64,000 bases of DNA from positions 4,588,001 through 4,652,000 of the forward strand of contig CAVTWI010000002.1 of NCBI GenBank assembly GCA_963738345.1. The letters run 5' to 3'. Below, piece by piece: positions 27,157 through 36,286 of this stretch (position 1 is its first letter; the number at the start of each line of letters is the position of its first letter). The notes beneath the pieces were generated by a model that worked only from the letters and a program-made list of their open reading frames with translations, searched no databases and was not told the DNA's origin. The stretch comes from Bog-159 sp963738345 (lineage in GTDB: Bacteria; Acidobacteriota; Terriglobia; Bryobacterales; Bryobacteraceae). The position numbers were made by a program, and so were the translations under genes.

Positions 27157-27863
27157 ACGAAGTGCAGCACTTTCTTCAGGTCTTCCCACGCTTCGCGTTT
27201 GGGCTCCACGTTATACGCGCGCAACAGGTACGAGGGATGATACGTTACCATCACCGGAATATCGTTCCACTTGTGCCATTTGCCGCGCATACGCGTCACG
27301 CCCTCTTTGCTGTGCGTCAGGTATTTCGCCGCAGTCGATCCCAGCGCACAGATGGCTTTGGGACGCATGGCCAATAACTGGCGCGACAAAAACTGTCCGC
27401 AAATTTCCATCTCTTCCGGCAGAGGTGTACGATTCTCGGGCGGCCGGCATTTCACCACATTGCAGATGTACACGTCTTTGCGCAGCAGCGGGATGCCTTC
27501 TTTCTTGGCCGTGCCCTCGATCATCTGCGTCAGCAACTGGCCGGCGCGTCCCACGAAAGGAATGCCCTGCGCATCTTCGTCGGCGCCCGGTCCCTCGCCT
27601 ACGAAAACGAGTTTGGCCTGCTCGTCGCCCACTCCAAAAACGATCTTGTTGCGCTGTTGATGCAGCCCGCAGCGGTGGCAATCGCCAATATCTTCGAGAA
27701 TGCGGAAGAGGGAATCGGAACCCGTTGCCGGAGTTGCGGTAACTTCAGCCGGTGGTTCGATAGCCTGCGATTTGGATTGTGGCGGAGCGCCGCGGCGATA
27801 AAGCGATTTAATCCCCAAGTCTTGGTAATACTCCAGATACTGCCGTAGAATTTCAGCGTCCAT
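27147..27863 (-). CDS. Type-4 (Fe-S) uracil-DNA glycosylase
   Basis: This enzyme removes uracil from DNA in base-excision repair. Family 4 features are the Fe-S ligand pairs CHRCGLHQQRNKIVFG and CNVVKC plus EICGQFL, the motif VFVGEGPGADEDAQGIPFVG, and VMVTYHPSYLLR near the C-terminus with the conserved His. Two ATGs are possible, 27878 and 27863; MDAEILRQYLEYYQDLGI looks like the natural N-terminus, giving 238 residues. Both starts overlap the end of coaBC, so translation is likely coupled, and this gene ends the operon. Confidence 0.92.
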   Translation of the reverse strand: MDAEILRQYLEYYQDLGIKSLYRRGAPPQSKSQAIEPPAEVTATPATGSDSLFRILEDIGDCHRCGLHQQRNKIVFGVGDEQAKLVFVGEGPGADEDAQGIPFVGRAGQLLTQMIEGTAKKEGIPLLRKDVYICNVVKCRPPENRTPLPEEMEICGQFLSRQLLAMRPKAICALGSTAAKYLTHSKEGVTRMRGKWHKWNDIPVMVTYHPSYLLRAYNVEPKREAWEDLKKVLHFVYD

Positions 27864-29077
27864 CGGTGGCGTAGACATGCAGGCGCAGTTTCAGTATTTC
27901 GTCAAAAATACGATCGGCCACTTCCCGCTTCGAGGCTCGCGGCACAGGAATGAATTCGCCGCTTCGCAGAGCCAGCAGAACTTCGTTCTGATCGGATTCG
28001 AAAGCCCCATCTTCGCCGCCCACCAGATTGCCGACCACCATATCGCAGTTCTTGGCTTCCATCTTGCGGCGCGTTTCCTGTTGCAGATTCTCGGTCTCGG
28101 CTGCAAAGCCGATCAACAAACGGTCGCCCTTCTTCCGCCCCAATTCGGCCAGGATATCCGGAGTTGGATCAAGCTCCAACGAAAGCCGTGCGGCGGTTTT
28201 CTTCATCTTGTGCGCAGGCACCTTGGTCAGATGAAAGTCCGCGACGGCTGCCGCCTTGATGATCACGCTGGCCTGTGGCAGGTTTTCGAATACCTTATCG
28301 TGCATCTCGCGGGCTGTATGCACTGGAACTACGGTGCATCCGCGCGGAGGCGCTAGCTGCACTGGCCCTGAAATCAGCACCACCTTGGCCCCGCGCGCGG
28401 CGGCTGCTTCCGCCAGCGCATAGCCCATTTTGCCGCTCGACCGGTTAGAAATGTAGCGCACCGGATCGAACGGCTCCTGCGTAGGGCCCGCGGTAATCAG
28501 AACCGTCTCACCGTCCAGATCGCTGCGCCGGCTAAACTCGGCCTCCACCGCTGCGGCGATCTGCGCCGGTTCCGCCAGGCGACCCGGGCCGACCATTCCA
28601 CAAGCCAGTTCGCCTTCATCCGGATCCACAATCCGGTGACCGCGCCTACGCAGCGTTTCCAAATTGCTCTGCGTCGCGGCGTGCAGCCACATATTGCTGT
28701 TCATTGCCGGAGCCAGCACCACGGGTCCGGTAAATGCCAGGTAAGTGGTGGTCAGAAAATCGTCAGCCAGAGCCATGCGCGAATTTTGCCAGCAGATCGG
28801 CGGTAGCCGGCGCCACCACCATCAGATCGTTCTCCTGCGCTACGCCAATATGCTCGATAGCGCTCGAAAGCGTCGCCTTCCGCGTCGCCGGATGAGAATA
28901 GGCCAGTGACCACTTTGCTCCCAGTCAACGCCGCGAAGGTCAAAGGGCGCACGAATTCCTGGGCGCCCGCGGTCATGATGACGCTGCACGGCGTGCCCCT
29001 GCTGCATGAGCAGGCGGGCAAGTTCCGCAGACTTTATAAGCCGCGATTCCTCCGCCTACTCCGAGGACGATATTCAT
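27853..29077 (-). CDS. coaBC: CoaBC phosphopantothenoylcysteine synthetase/decarboxylase (frame broken in N-terminal third)
   Basis: This bifunctional enzyme of coenzyme A synthesis is intact over its last 307 codons (28776 downwards): APAMNSNMW and ACGMVGPGRLAE of the decarboxylase, then the synthetase with GPTQEPFDPVRYISNRSSGK. The first 100 codons are in pieces that fit only after removing single bases: MNIVLGVGGGIAAYK, then SAELARLLMQQGHAV, then IMTAGAQEFVRPLTF, then SHPATRKATLSSAIEHIGVA. I count four one-base gains between 28.76 and 29.04 kb. Because CoA synthesis is essential and the neighbours are normal, I interpret these as sequence errors. The start is 9 bp after rpoZ. Confidence 0.88.
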
Positions 29078-29086
29078 GACGATTGG

Positions 29087-29341
29087 TTAGAGGATGACTT
29101 CGGGGACCGGCACTTCTTCCGGAATCAGCGGGGGAAGGATCTCGTACTTGACCAACCCGCGCCGTACTTCCTCCACAGCGATGATGGTTGGCTTCTTTGA
29201 GGAGGTCGGCAATACCGGACGTGCGCCACCCTGCAACTGACGGGCGCGCTTGGCGGCCACGATGATGAAACGGTAAGTACTCTGTTCCGGATCGTCCGGA
29301 ATGGTGCAATGCGCGTTATTCTTCGGAACTTTGTCGCCCAT
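29087..29341 (-). CDS. rpoZ: RNA polymerase omega subunit
   Basis: This small subunit helps assemble RNA polymerase. The core motif RFIIVAAKRARQLQGGARP and the C-terminal helix AVEEVRRGLVKYEILPP are typical, and the gene order gmk-rpoZ-coaBC is widely conserved. Two starts exist: ATG at 29353, directly abutting AAAGG, and ATG at 29341, with AAGGA about 11 nt upstream. I prefer 29341 (84 residues) because the first leaves no spacer for ribosome binding. Confidence 0.9.
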   Translation of the reverse strand: MGDKVPKNNAHCTIPDDPEQSTYRFIIVAAKRARQLQGGARPVLPTSSKKPTIIAVEEVRRGLVKYEILPPLIPEEVPVPEVIL

Positions 29342-29356
29342 GCTTTGATACATCCT

Positions 29357-29972
29357 TTACAAAATCTTCTCGAAAGTCTCCAGAATCGGCCCGATTTGCT
29401 CTTCCATACGTTCCCGCCGCACCCGCTCCGCGCGCACAATGCCTCCCAGCGTTTCGTCCGACTGGGCCAAGTCTTTGTTAATCAGCACGTAATCGTAGGC
29501 GCTGTAATTCCGAATCTCGTTAGCCGCATCGCGAAGCCTCCGCTCAATTACTGCATCGGAATCCTCGCTACGCGCGCGCAGCCGTTGTTCAAGGATCTGG
29601 CGGGACGGAGCCAGAATAAAGACAGTCACCGCTTCTGGAATCTTACCCTTCAATTGTCGCGCACCTTGCACGTCGATGTCGAGTACCAGGTCCACGCCCT
29701 CCTCCTCCGCCCGGTCGAGCACTCCCGCGGTGGGTGCCATAATAATTGCCAAAAACCTCGGCATGCTCCAGGAATTCGCCGAGTGCGACGCGTTTTTCAA
29801 ACTCATCCCGCGAGATGAAATGGTAGTTTTCGCCCTCTACTTCGTGGCCTCTGGGCGGGCGCGTAGTGTACGAAACGGAAAACATCAGTTCCGGCTCGTT
29901 GGTCAGCAAACGCTTGACCAGCGTGGACTTACCGGATCCGGACGGGGCGGAAATAATGAAAACGGTGGTCAT
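29357..29972 (-). CDS. gmk: Guanylate kinase (one-base frame break)
   Basis: Guanylate kinase phosphorylates GMP to GDP and is normally essential. The N-terminal frame has the P-loop FIISAPSGSGKSTLVKRLL and the GMP-binding SYTTRPPRGHEVEGENYHFI, then FGNYYGTHRG. Homology continues in another frame as VLDRAEEEGVDLVLDIDVQG to the C-terminus. Reading one G fewer in the GGG at about 29723-29725 restores a standard protein of about 204 residues. Its start ATG overlaps the yicC stop (ATGA). I infer a sequencing indel rather than loss of function. Confidence 0.93.
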
Positions 29973-30863
29973 TCGAGGTTCAGCGACTGCTCCCGTAGTT
30001 TGTCGATTTCGGCTTTGGCCGATAGCGCCAGGTCGGTGATGGTCAAGCCCAATTCGCCCAGACCGCCAGTCTTCGACAGGATGGTATTGGCCTCGCGGTT
30101 CATTTCCTGCAACAGAAAATCCAGGCGTTTACCGACTTCCCCGGTAGCGTCCAGCAGCTTTTCCAGTTGCGCCGCGTGCGTCTTCAGCCGGACCAGTTCC
30201 TCGCTGATATCGCTGCGTTCCGCCAGCATGGCCGCTTCCTGTGCCAAACGCTGCGGTTCGATTCCGGCTCCGCGCAACAACTCGCGCAGCCTTTCGTTCA
30301 GCCGCTTCTGGAAGGCGGCCGTAGCCCGCGAGCGGATTTTTTCCATCTGGGCCACCAGGTCGCAAACCGCCGCGCAGCGTCCGCGCATCTCGACCGCCAT
30401 GGCTGCGCCTTCGCGCTCCCGGAACCGATTCAAGGCATCTAGGGCCTCCTGCATGGCCTCTAGTAGTCCCGCTTCCAAGTCGGGGTCCGGTTCGTCATCC
30501 ACGGCCGCTTGTAGCATTCCCGGAACCCGCAAGGCTGCGTTCAGGTCAGGCCGGCTGTCGCCCCCGAACTCGTCCGCCGCCTCCCGAAAAGCCTGCAAAT
30601 ACGCCTGCAGCAACGGCCGGTTCAGGCTGGACGCATCGGCGGGCGCGGTACGGCTAAACGTCACGTGGATTTGCAAATGACCGCGCGCCACTTTGGCTTT
30701 CACCGCATTGCGAATGGCGCTTTCAAACGGGTCCAGTTCCGCGCCCATATGAAAATGCATGTCCAGGCCGCGGTGATTCACGCTCTTGATACTGACCACG
30801 ATTTCGCCGTCCGGACGTCGCTTTTCGCACTCGCGCGAAGCCTGTCATGCTGCGCGTGCTCAT
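29969..30863 (-). CDS. yicC: YicC-family protein (frame break near N-terminus)
   Basis: YicC-like proteins are stress-related RNA nucleases or adaptors found beside gmk in many bacteria. The main frame contains SIKSVNHRGLDMHFHMGAEL, PDLNAALRVPG and the C-terminal KRLDFLLQEMNREANTILSK. The family's N-terminus MTGFARVR is found in a different frame starting at ATG 30863, and dropping one C of a CC pair near 30808 joins them into one protein (about 297 residues). The ATG overlaps the stop of the ABC transporter gene (ATGA), which supports this start over the internal GTG at 30799. Confidence 0.88.
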
Positions 30864-32695
30864 AGGTCTATCACGCTTCCCGCCTCCACGAATTGCAATT
30901 CATGCAGCCTTTGATAAATGCCGCCGCCGTTCACCAGTTCCTCGTGCGTACCTACTTCAAAAACTCCGCCGCGCTCCAGCACCACGATCTTATCCGCACG
31001 CCGAATGGTGGATAGGCGATGCGCAATCACGATCACCGTACGGCCCGCCATCAGGTTGCCCAGGGCGCTCTGCACCAACATCTCCGATTCACTATCCAGG
31101 TGCGAGGTCGCCTCGTCCAGAATCAGAATTGGGGCGTTCTTGAGCAAAGCGCGCGCGATCGCGATGCGCTGCCGCTGTCCGCCGCTCAACTTTACGCCGC
31201 GCTCGCCGATCAGCGTTCCATATCCATCCGGCAGGCGGCTGATGAATTCGTCCGCCAGCGCCGATCGGGCCGCATCCCGGATCTCGCTCATGGGCGTATC
31301 CGGCCGGCCATAGGCGATATTATTGGCGGCAGTGTCATTGAACAGAAAAGTGTCCTGCGCCACGATGCCGACCATCGATCGCAAGGACAAAAGATCGAAA
31401 TCGCGTACGTCGCGTCCGTCGATGCGCACCGCGCCCGCAGTGACATCGTAAAATCGCGGCACCAAATTTACCAGCGTGGTCTTCCCTGCCCCACTCGGCC
31501 CAACCACCGCCACGACTTCGCCCGCATGCACCTCAAGATTCAACGCCTTCAACTGGAATCCGTTGGGCGAAAGCGGATAGCGGAAGGCTACGTCCTCGAA
31601 GCGAATCGAATCCGCAAAGCGCTCAAGCTTAACCGCACCCGGCTTCTCCTGAATCTCCTCCGCATGCGCCAGGTATTCGAAGACTTTCTGCGAAGCGCCG
31701 ATGGCCTGCTCGAAGATATTGTGGATGCCGGTGAGCCGCTTCACCGGCTCCATCATCATCAACAGCGCGATCACGAAACTGGCAAACGTGCCGCCCGTCA
31801 AGGTGTGCGCCTTAATTTGCACCCGCGCGTAAGTCAATAATCCAACGATGGTAAAGGCGGCGAAAATTTCGATCAAGGGCGATGCCAGCGCCTGCTGACG
31901 CACATAGCGCAGGTTGGTCTTCAACAGCCGTTGGGCAGTCTTGCGGAAGCGGCGCGACTCGTATTCCTCGGTGCCAAATGCCTTCACCACCTGCTGTCCG
32001 CTGAGCGTCTCCTGCAAAATCTCGTTCAATTCGGCCGCGTGATCCTGGCTGCTGCGACTGGTCCGCCGTATGCGCTTACCGATCCGCGCAGTCGGAATCA
32101 AGACGAAAGGGAGCACCGTCAAACTGACCAGGGCGAGTTTCCAATCCAATTGCAGGATTACCACCAGCAGCCCAATCAGCACGAAAGTTTGGCGCAACAG
32201 GTCCGCCAGAATATGTGACACCGCCACCTGGATCTTTTCGATATCGTTCATGATCGACGACATCAACTTACCCGTGGAATGTGCTTCGAAAAACTGCGCG
32301 CTTTGCCGGACCACCTTGTCGAATACCGTATTCCGTAGATCCGTGACCGCCGAACATCCCACGTAATTCACCAGGAAATTCGCCAGATAATCGCAGATCC
32401 CTTTGGTAATAAACACGGCCAGGATGGCGAAGGCCACCATGGTCCAGATGCTACGATTTTGGAAGAAGCCCGGCACGATCTGGCTCAAATAAATCGGATG
32501 GTGGAAGATCGGATCCTTGAACAGAACTACCGGCGCATCAATGGAGGCGGGATTAAGTACCCGGTCGAAAATGGGCCCGATCAGTAGCGCGATCAACGCG
32601 TGCGCCGCGCCCACGCCTGCCATCAGCACCACGGATAGAAGCAAATAAGCCCAGTACCGCCGGGCGAATGCCAGCAGCCGCAGCAGATCTCTCAT
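30860..32695 (-). CDS. MsbA-like ABC exporter (permease-ATPase fusion)
   Basis: This 611-residue half-transporter has six TM helices in residues 1-320 (YLLLSVVLMAGVGAAHALIA, TFVLIGLLVVILQLDWKLAL). The nucleotide-binding domain has Walker A VGPSGAGKTTL, the Q-loop VAQDTFLFN, signature LSGGQRQRIAIA, Walker B ILILDEATSHLD and the switch IAHRLSTI. It most resembles lipid A/lipid flippases of the MsbA type. The GT9 glycosyltransferase directly upstream (4-bp overlap) supports a role in LPS or glycolipid export, but multidrug export cannot be excluded. Confidence 0.9.
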   Translation of the reverse strand: MRDLLRLLAFARRYWAYLLLSVVLMAGVGAAHALIALLIGPIFDRVLNPASIDAPVVLFKDPIFHHPIYLSQIVPGFFQNRSIWTMVAFAILAVFITKGICDYLANFLVNYVGCSAVTDLRNTVFDKVVRQSAQFFEAHSTGKLMSSIMNDIEKIQVAVSHILADLLRQTFVLIGLLVVILQLDWKLALVSLTVLPFVLIPTARIGKRIRRTSRSSQDHAAELNEILQETLSGQQVVKAFGTEEYESRRFRKTAQRLLKTNLRYVRQQALASPLIEIFAAFTIVGLLTYARVQIKAHTLTGGTFASFVIALLMMMEPVKRLTGIHNIFEQAIGASQKVFEYLAHAEEIQEKPGAVKLERFADSIRFEDVAFRYPLSPNGFQLKALNLEVHAGEVVAVVGPSGAGKTTLVNLVPRFYDVTAGAVRIDGRDVRDFDLLSLRSMVGIVAQDTFLFNDTAANNIAYGRPDTPMSEIRDAARSALADEFISRLPDGYGTLIGERGVKLSGGQRQRIAIARALLKNAPILILDEATSHLDSESEMLVQSALGNLMAGRTVIVIAHRLSTIRRADKIVVLERGGVFEVGTHEELVNGGGIYQRLHELQFVEAGSVIDL

Positions 32696-33591
32696 GCGTG
32701 CACCCGCATACGTTCCAGCGCCTCAAGCACTTGCTGTTCGGTGACGGCTTGAATGCCCGCCGGGTTTTGGATCACCACCGCCGCAGTGCGCCAGGGTCCC
32801 CATATGGCCGAGTCGGACGATCCGAAGATCGCGATTACCGGTATGCCGAAGGCCGCGGCAATGTGGGCCGGTCCCGAATCGTTACCGAGGAAAAGCGTAG
32901 CGCCCGCGATCAAAGATTTGATTTCGCCCAGCGGCGCGCCCACCACGGTGCGATATCCTGCAAATGCGCCCAGGTCTTCGCCCGCCCCGGCAATAAATAC
33001 CGGATCCAAATCCAGCGAGTCGCGCAGGAATCGCGCCGCGCTCAGAAATCCGGACGCGTGCCAGGTCTTATCAGGCTGCGATGCCACCGGGTGAACTACG
33101 GCATAAGCCCGGCCCTGGGTCCGTTCGGCGGCCACCAGTTTGGCGCGCGGAATTTCCACGCGCGGCACGCCCAGATAGAACATCGCCGATGCCAGATGTT
33201 CCGCAGTATGCACCGGCCGTTCTTCGCCTAGGATTTCCTGCGTGCGCGGAATGTGCTCGTTATAAAGCGTCTGCCAGCGATAATGCGCAAATCCGACTCG
33301 CCGCGCCGCCCCCGAAAGAGCCGTCAGCCGAGCGCTGCCGCTACCGCCATGCAGGTTCAGGCAAACCTCGGGACTCCAGGCCCGCAATTCCCGCCAGCCC
33401 GGGCCCAGCAAAGCTTCGATATCCGGATTGCGCTCGAATACCGGACGGAAACGGTCTTCCACCACCACGGCGATTCGCACGTCCGGACGCGCACGCTTCA
33501 GAATATCGAGCGCGGGCGTGGTAAGCACACAATCGCCCAGCGAGCGCAGCCGGATGATAGCTACGCGGCAGCCGATGGGCAGTTCCGTCAC
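32692..33591 (-). CDS. Glycosyltransferase family 9 (ADP-heptose:LPS heptosyltransferase-like)
   Basis: This 299-residue GT-B enzyme starts with AIIRLRSLGDCVLTTPALDI and ends with the GT9 nucleotide-sugar motif LFLGNDSGPAHIAAAFGIPV. In other bacteria such enzymes add heptose to the LPS core. The open frame extends to 33669, but the GTG at 33591 overlaps the Trm112-like stop as GTGA and VTELPIGCRVAIIRLRSLGD is a normal N-terminus, so I set the start there. Both flanks show 4-bp stop/start overlaps, which suggests translational coupling in the operon. Confidence 0.9.
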   Translation of the reverse strand: MTELPIGCRVAIIRLRSLGDCVLTTPALDILKRARPDVRIAVVVEDRFRPVFERNPDIEALLGPGWRELRAWSPEVCLNLHGGSGSARLTALSGAARRVGFAHYRWQTLYNEHIPRTQEILGEERPVHTAEHLASAMFYLGVPRVEIPRAKLVAAERTQGRAYAVVHPVASQPDKTWHASGFLSAARFLRDSLDLDPVFIAGAGEDLGAFAGYRTVVGAPLGEIKSLIAGATLFLGNDSGPAHIAAAFGIPVIAIFGSSDSAIWGPWRTAAVVIQNPAGIQAVTEQQVLEALERMRVHA

Positions 33592-33758
33592 TCTTCGATT
33601 TTCGCCTCGTCCACCAGCATCACCGGGATATCGTCCCGAATCGGGTAAACCCGGTGGCACTGGACACACTTCAGGCCGCTATTGTCCGGTTTCAAATCCA
33701 GGTCCGCCTTGCACAGAGGGCACACCAGGATCTCCAGCAAATCTTTACTCAACGCCAT
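33588..33758 (-). CDS. Trm112-family zinc-ribbon small protein
   Basis: This 56-residue protein reads MALSKDLLEILVCPLCKADL at the start and continues with CVQCHRVYPIRDDIPVMLVD. The two CxxC pairs form a zinc ribbon of the Trm112/YcaR type. Bacterial members are often encoded beside LPS or lipid A genes and may stabilise partner methyltransferases or glycosyltransferases. Here it precedes GT9 and the MsbA-like exporter and is the first gene of the long minus-strand operon. The assignment rests on length, the two CxxC pairs and PIRDDIPVML. Confidence 0.9.
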   Translation of the reverse strand: MALSKDLLEILVCPLCKADLDLKPDNSGLKCVQCHRVYPIRDDIPVMLVDEAKIEE

Positions 33759-33787
33759 AACTGATTCTACAGTTTAGCAGGATGTTC

Positions 33788-36241
33788 TTATTGCACCGCC
33801 AGCGTCACGCCCGTCTGGCTGGCCGCGCCCCCGATCGTCACCACTACAGGCAGACTGTTGCCTGGCTGCACCCCTTGCGGCACGGTAGCATTGATCTGGA
33901 TCACGCCCGGCATTTCGCCCGGCGCCGCCCCGGCGTAGGCAACCGTAGCCGGCAAGCCGCCAATGGTCACCGAAACCTTAGCCAGCGGCGCGGGAAGCAC
34001 GCCCACCGCTAACCGTCCGTCCACGCCGGGTGGATCCGTGACACCTTCGCCCGTGCCCCACAAGATCACCACCGACCCCACCGGCGCGGGCGCCTGCGCG
34101 GAATTATGCGTAACGTTGTCCTGGTTCAGAATGGCGCCTTGGCCCGTACCCGAGGCATTCGCGGTGAAAAGGCCCGGAGCCGTAGCCGCGATCGGCACCG
34201 TCAACGGATCGGACAGCACTCCTTCGTATTCCACCTGAACGTGCGTGGTGGCGTTGCTGGTTCCGAAATACGGCGTGACTACCGCAATCTGGGTCGCCGA
34301 AACGTAGACGATCGGAGCAGGCACGCCATCAAAGAGCACGCGTACGCCAGCCACCGAAGTGCTCACCAGCCCGTTCGCATCCTGTGTGAGCCCGGCTAAC
34401 GTGCCCGGCCCCATCCCCGTACCCCACACATTTACCATCTGACCGGGCGCGATAACGGTGGCATAGGATGCCGCGTTGCTGACCGCCGTCACCACCGGCT
34501 TTGGCACAGGCAACGTCGCCGGGGGAATTACCAGCATGGTGATGGAATTGGCCGGGAATGTAGCTGTCAGGCTACTGCCGCCCACCGCGATGTTGGGTTG
34601 CGTCACGATCGCGCCCAGGTTCGCTCCGCTATACTGCCAGACCTGCGCCGTCGGACCAGGCAAAAAATTGGCCAGGCTCAGCGTACTCGTCAGCGGACCG
34701 CTGATCTTGTTGATCACCACCGCCGTCAGACTCAGGTCCGACCGTACCGCTGCATAAACCGCAAGCTGGCTCTGGTTGGCGCTCGCGGCCTGCACGCCGG
34801 TCTCGCCAAATGCCCCTCCAATGCCGTCGTAGTTGCGGTACATCCTATAAGCGAAAGCGGCCGGATCGGTTGGCTTAGGCTGTCCCCACAACGTGGCCAG
34901 GTCCAAACCCTGCGCGCCGAAGATGCCCAGTAAGTCCGCCTCCACCAATCCACCGGTCAGAGTGTCGACCGCCCCGCCATTATATTCGGTGATGGCCAGT
35001 TTGGTTCCCGGGTAATTCGCGGCGATGATCGCCTGTACCCGCGGAATGTAATAAGGCGCAATCGGCGCTCCGTTCGTCGGGTCCACAATCCAGTAATCGC
35101 CGCTGACCACGTAGGTCGGGTCCCAAAATTCGCGCGTGGATTCCAGCCCGTTCGCCGGCAAGTACGCGTGCATGTCCAGATAATCGAGCAAACGCTGCCC
35201 GTGCTGTTGTTCGTAAGCCTTGAACTGCTGCAGATACCACGCCAGCAGCGGCGTGCCTCCGTGCGCTTTCTGGTCCACCGGATTCCCCCACCAGTTTCCG
35301 GCGTTCTGTCCCGCGATAATGTCTTTTTTCGACATCCACAACGACGCCCAATTATCGTTAACCGGCCCGGATATCAGCGCCGTGGGGTCGGCCTGCCGGA
35401 TCGCTTCCGCATACGCCACGTCTACGTTATAGACTTCATCGTACGTATAAGGATTGGGGTGAATGTCGCGATGCGTGCTGTCCCACCAGATGGGCTCGTT
35501 GTCCAGGCTCCAGATGGCAATCCCGCCCTGGCTGCCTGGCCCGTAGCGCGTCAGCAGGTATTGGATCCACTGAGTTTGGAAAGTCTGGTCAAACTGCGCG
35601 TAGGCGTCCGTGGGGTTGTTGACTACATAGACAGGGTTGGCCGGATACAATCCGTCCGCCACCGACGGGTCGCCGCACACCGGATCGTACACAACGCCAT
35701 CGCCGCATGTGTAGTGATGGTATTGGGCAAACGGGTCCTGCTTGCACTGTTTACCGTATTTTGCGACGTCGTAACTGCACATCTCCTGGCGCGCTTTAGG
35801 CAGCCAGCCCAACACCGGAACCGTCGCCAGCATCTTTCCCCCGCTGGTGCGCGCCTGGTCCGCGTACTGGTTGAAGGTAGAACCGGCAGGTAGTGCGGAA
35901 ACGTCTATGTTGTTAGGCGGCAGCACCTCGTAGAACCAGTCGTTGTCGATGTTGTCAACGTCGAATTTCCAATGATACGTACTGGTGCCGTTACCGCCCC
36001 ATCGCCGCACAGTGGGCCGTATACTCTGCGCGGCCGCAACCGCCGCGGCATAAGTCGGATCCGACGGATCCGGGAGAGTCCAATAGAAATTCATGCCGTA
36101 TACGTCCGGAGAAATCGCGTGGCGATTGGCATTGGCGTCAATCGACAACGCCGGCCCGGACTGCCCGTAAAGGACCACGGTGAACAGACTGAATACTGCG
36201 AATAAAGGCACTGCTAGAAAATGCGAACGGAGCATCGTCAT
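33788..36241 (-). CDS. Glycoside hydrolase family 44 with Solibacter-type C-terminal domain
   Basis: This secreted 817-residue enzyme probably acts on cellulose or xyloglucan. After the signal peptide comes a GH44 domain of about 480 residues: PDVYGMNFYW, RRWGGNGTSTYHWKFD, the acid/base Glu in IWSLDNEPIWWD, and the nucleophile Glu in LAITEYNGGA. After a short beta domain, the C-terminal 230 residues (VSNAASYATVIAPGQMVNVW, ILNQDNVTHNSAQAPAPVGS, LWGTGEGVTDPPGVDG) match the repeat domain described from Solibacter (TIGR03437). That domain may be for surface attachment or sorting. It is a useful taxonomic marker for this window. Confidence 0.92.
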   Translation of the reverse strand: MTMLRSHFLAVPLFAVFSLFTVVLYGQSGPALSIDANANRHAISPDVYGMNFYWTLPDPSDPTYAAAVAAAQSIRPTVRRWGGNGTSTYHWKFDVDNIDNDWFYEVLPPNNIDVSALPAGSTFNQYADQARTSGGKMLATVPVLGWLPKARQEMCSYDVAKYGKQCKQDPFAQYHHYTCGDGVVYDPVCGDPSVADGLYPANPVYVVNNPTDAYAQFDQTFQTQWIQYLLTRYGPGSQGGIAIWSLDNEPIWWDSTHRDIHPNPYTYDEVYNVDVAYAEAIRQADPTALISGPVNDNWASLWMSKKDIIAGQNAGNWWGNPVDQKAHGGTPLLAWYLQQFKAYEQQHGQRLLDYLDMHAYLPANGLESTREFWDPTYVVSGDYWIVDPTNGAPIAPYYIPRVQAIIAANYPGTKLAITEYNGGAVDTLTGGLVEADLLGIFGAQGLDLATLWGQPKPTDPAAFAYRMYRNYDGIGGAFGETGVQAASANQSQLAVYAAVRSDLSLTAVVINKISGPLTSTLSLANFLPGPTAQVWQYSGANLGAIVTQPNIAVGGSSLTATFPANSITMLVIPPATLPVPKPVVTAVSNAASYATVIAPGQMVNVWGTGMGPGTLAGLTQDANGLVSTSVAGVRVLFDGVPAPIVYVSATQIAVVTPYFGTSNATTHVQVEYEGVLSDPLTVPIAATAPGLFTANASGTGQGAILNQDNVTHNSAQAPAPVGSVVILWGTGEGVTDPPGVDGRLAVGVLPAPLAKVSVTIGGLPATVAYAGAAPGEMPGVIQINATVPQGVQPGNSLPVVVTIGGAASQTGVTLAVQ

Positions 36242-36286
36242 ACCTTCTATATATTACAGCGCCGTAACTTGCCTTTCAGAGCAGCC

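Noticed and set aside
29676..30680. 334-codon plus-strand open frame opposite gmk and yicC
   Set aside because: Ser/Arg-rich composition and antisense position to conserved genes show it is a shadow.
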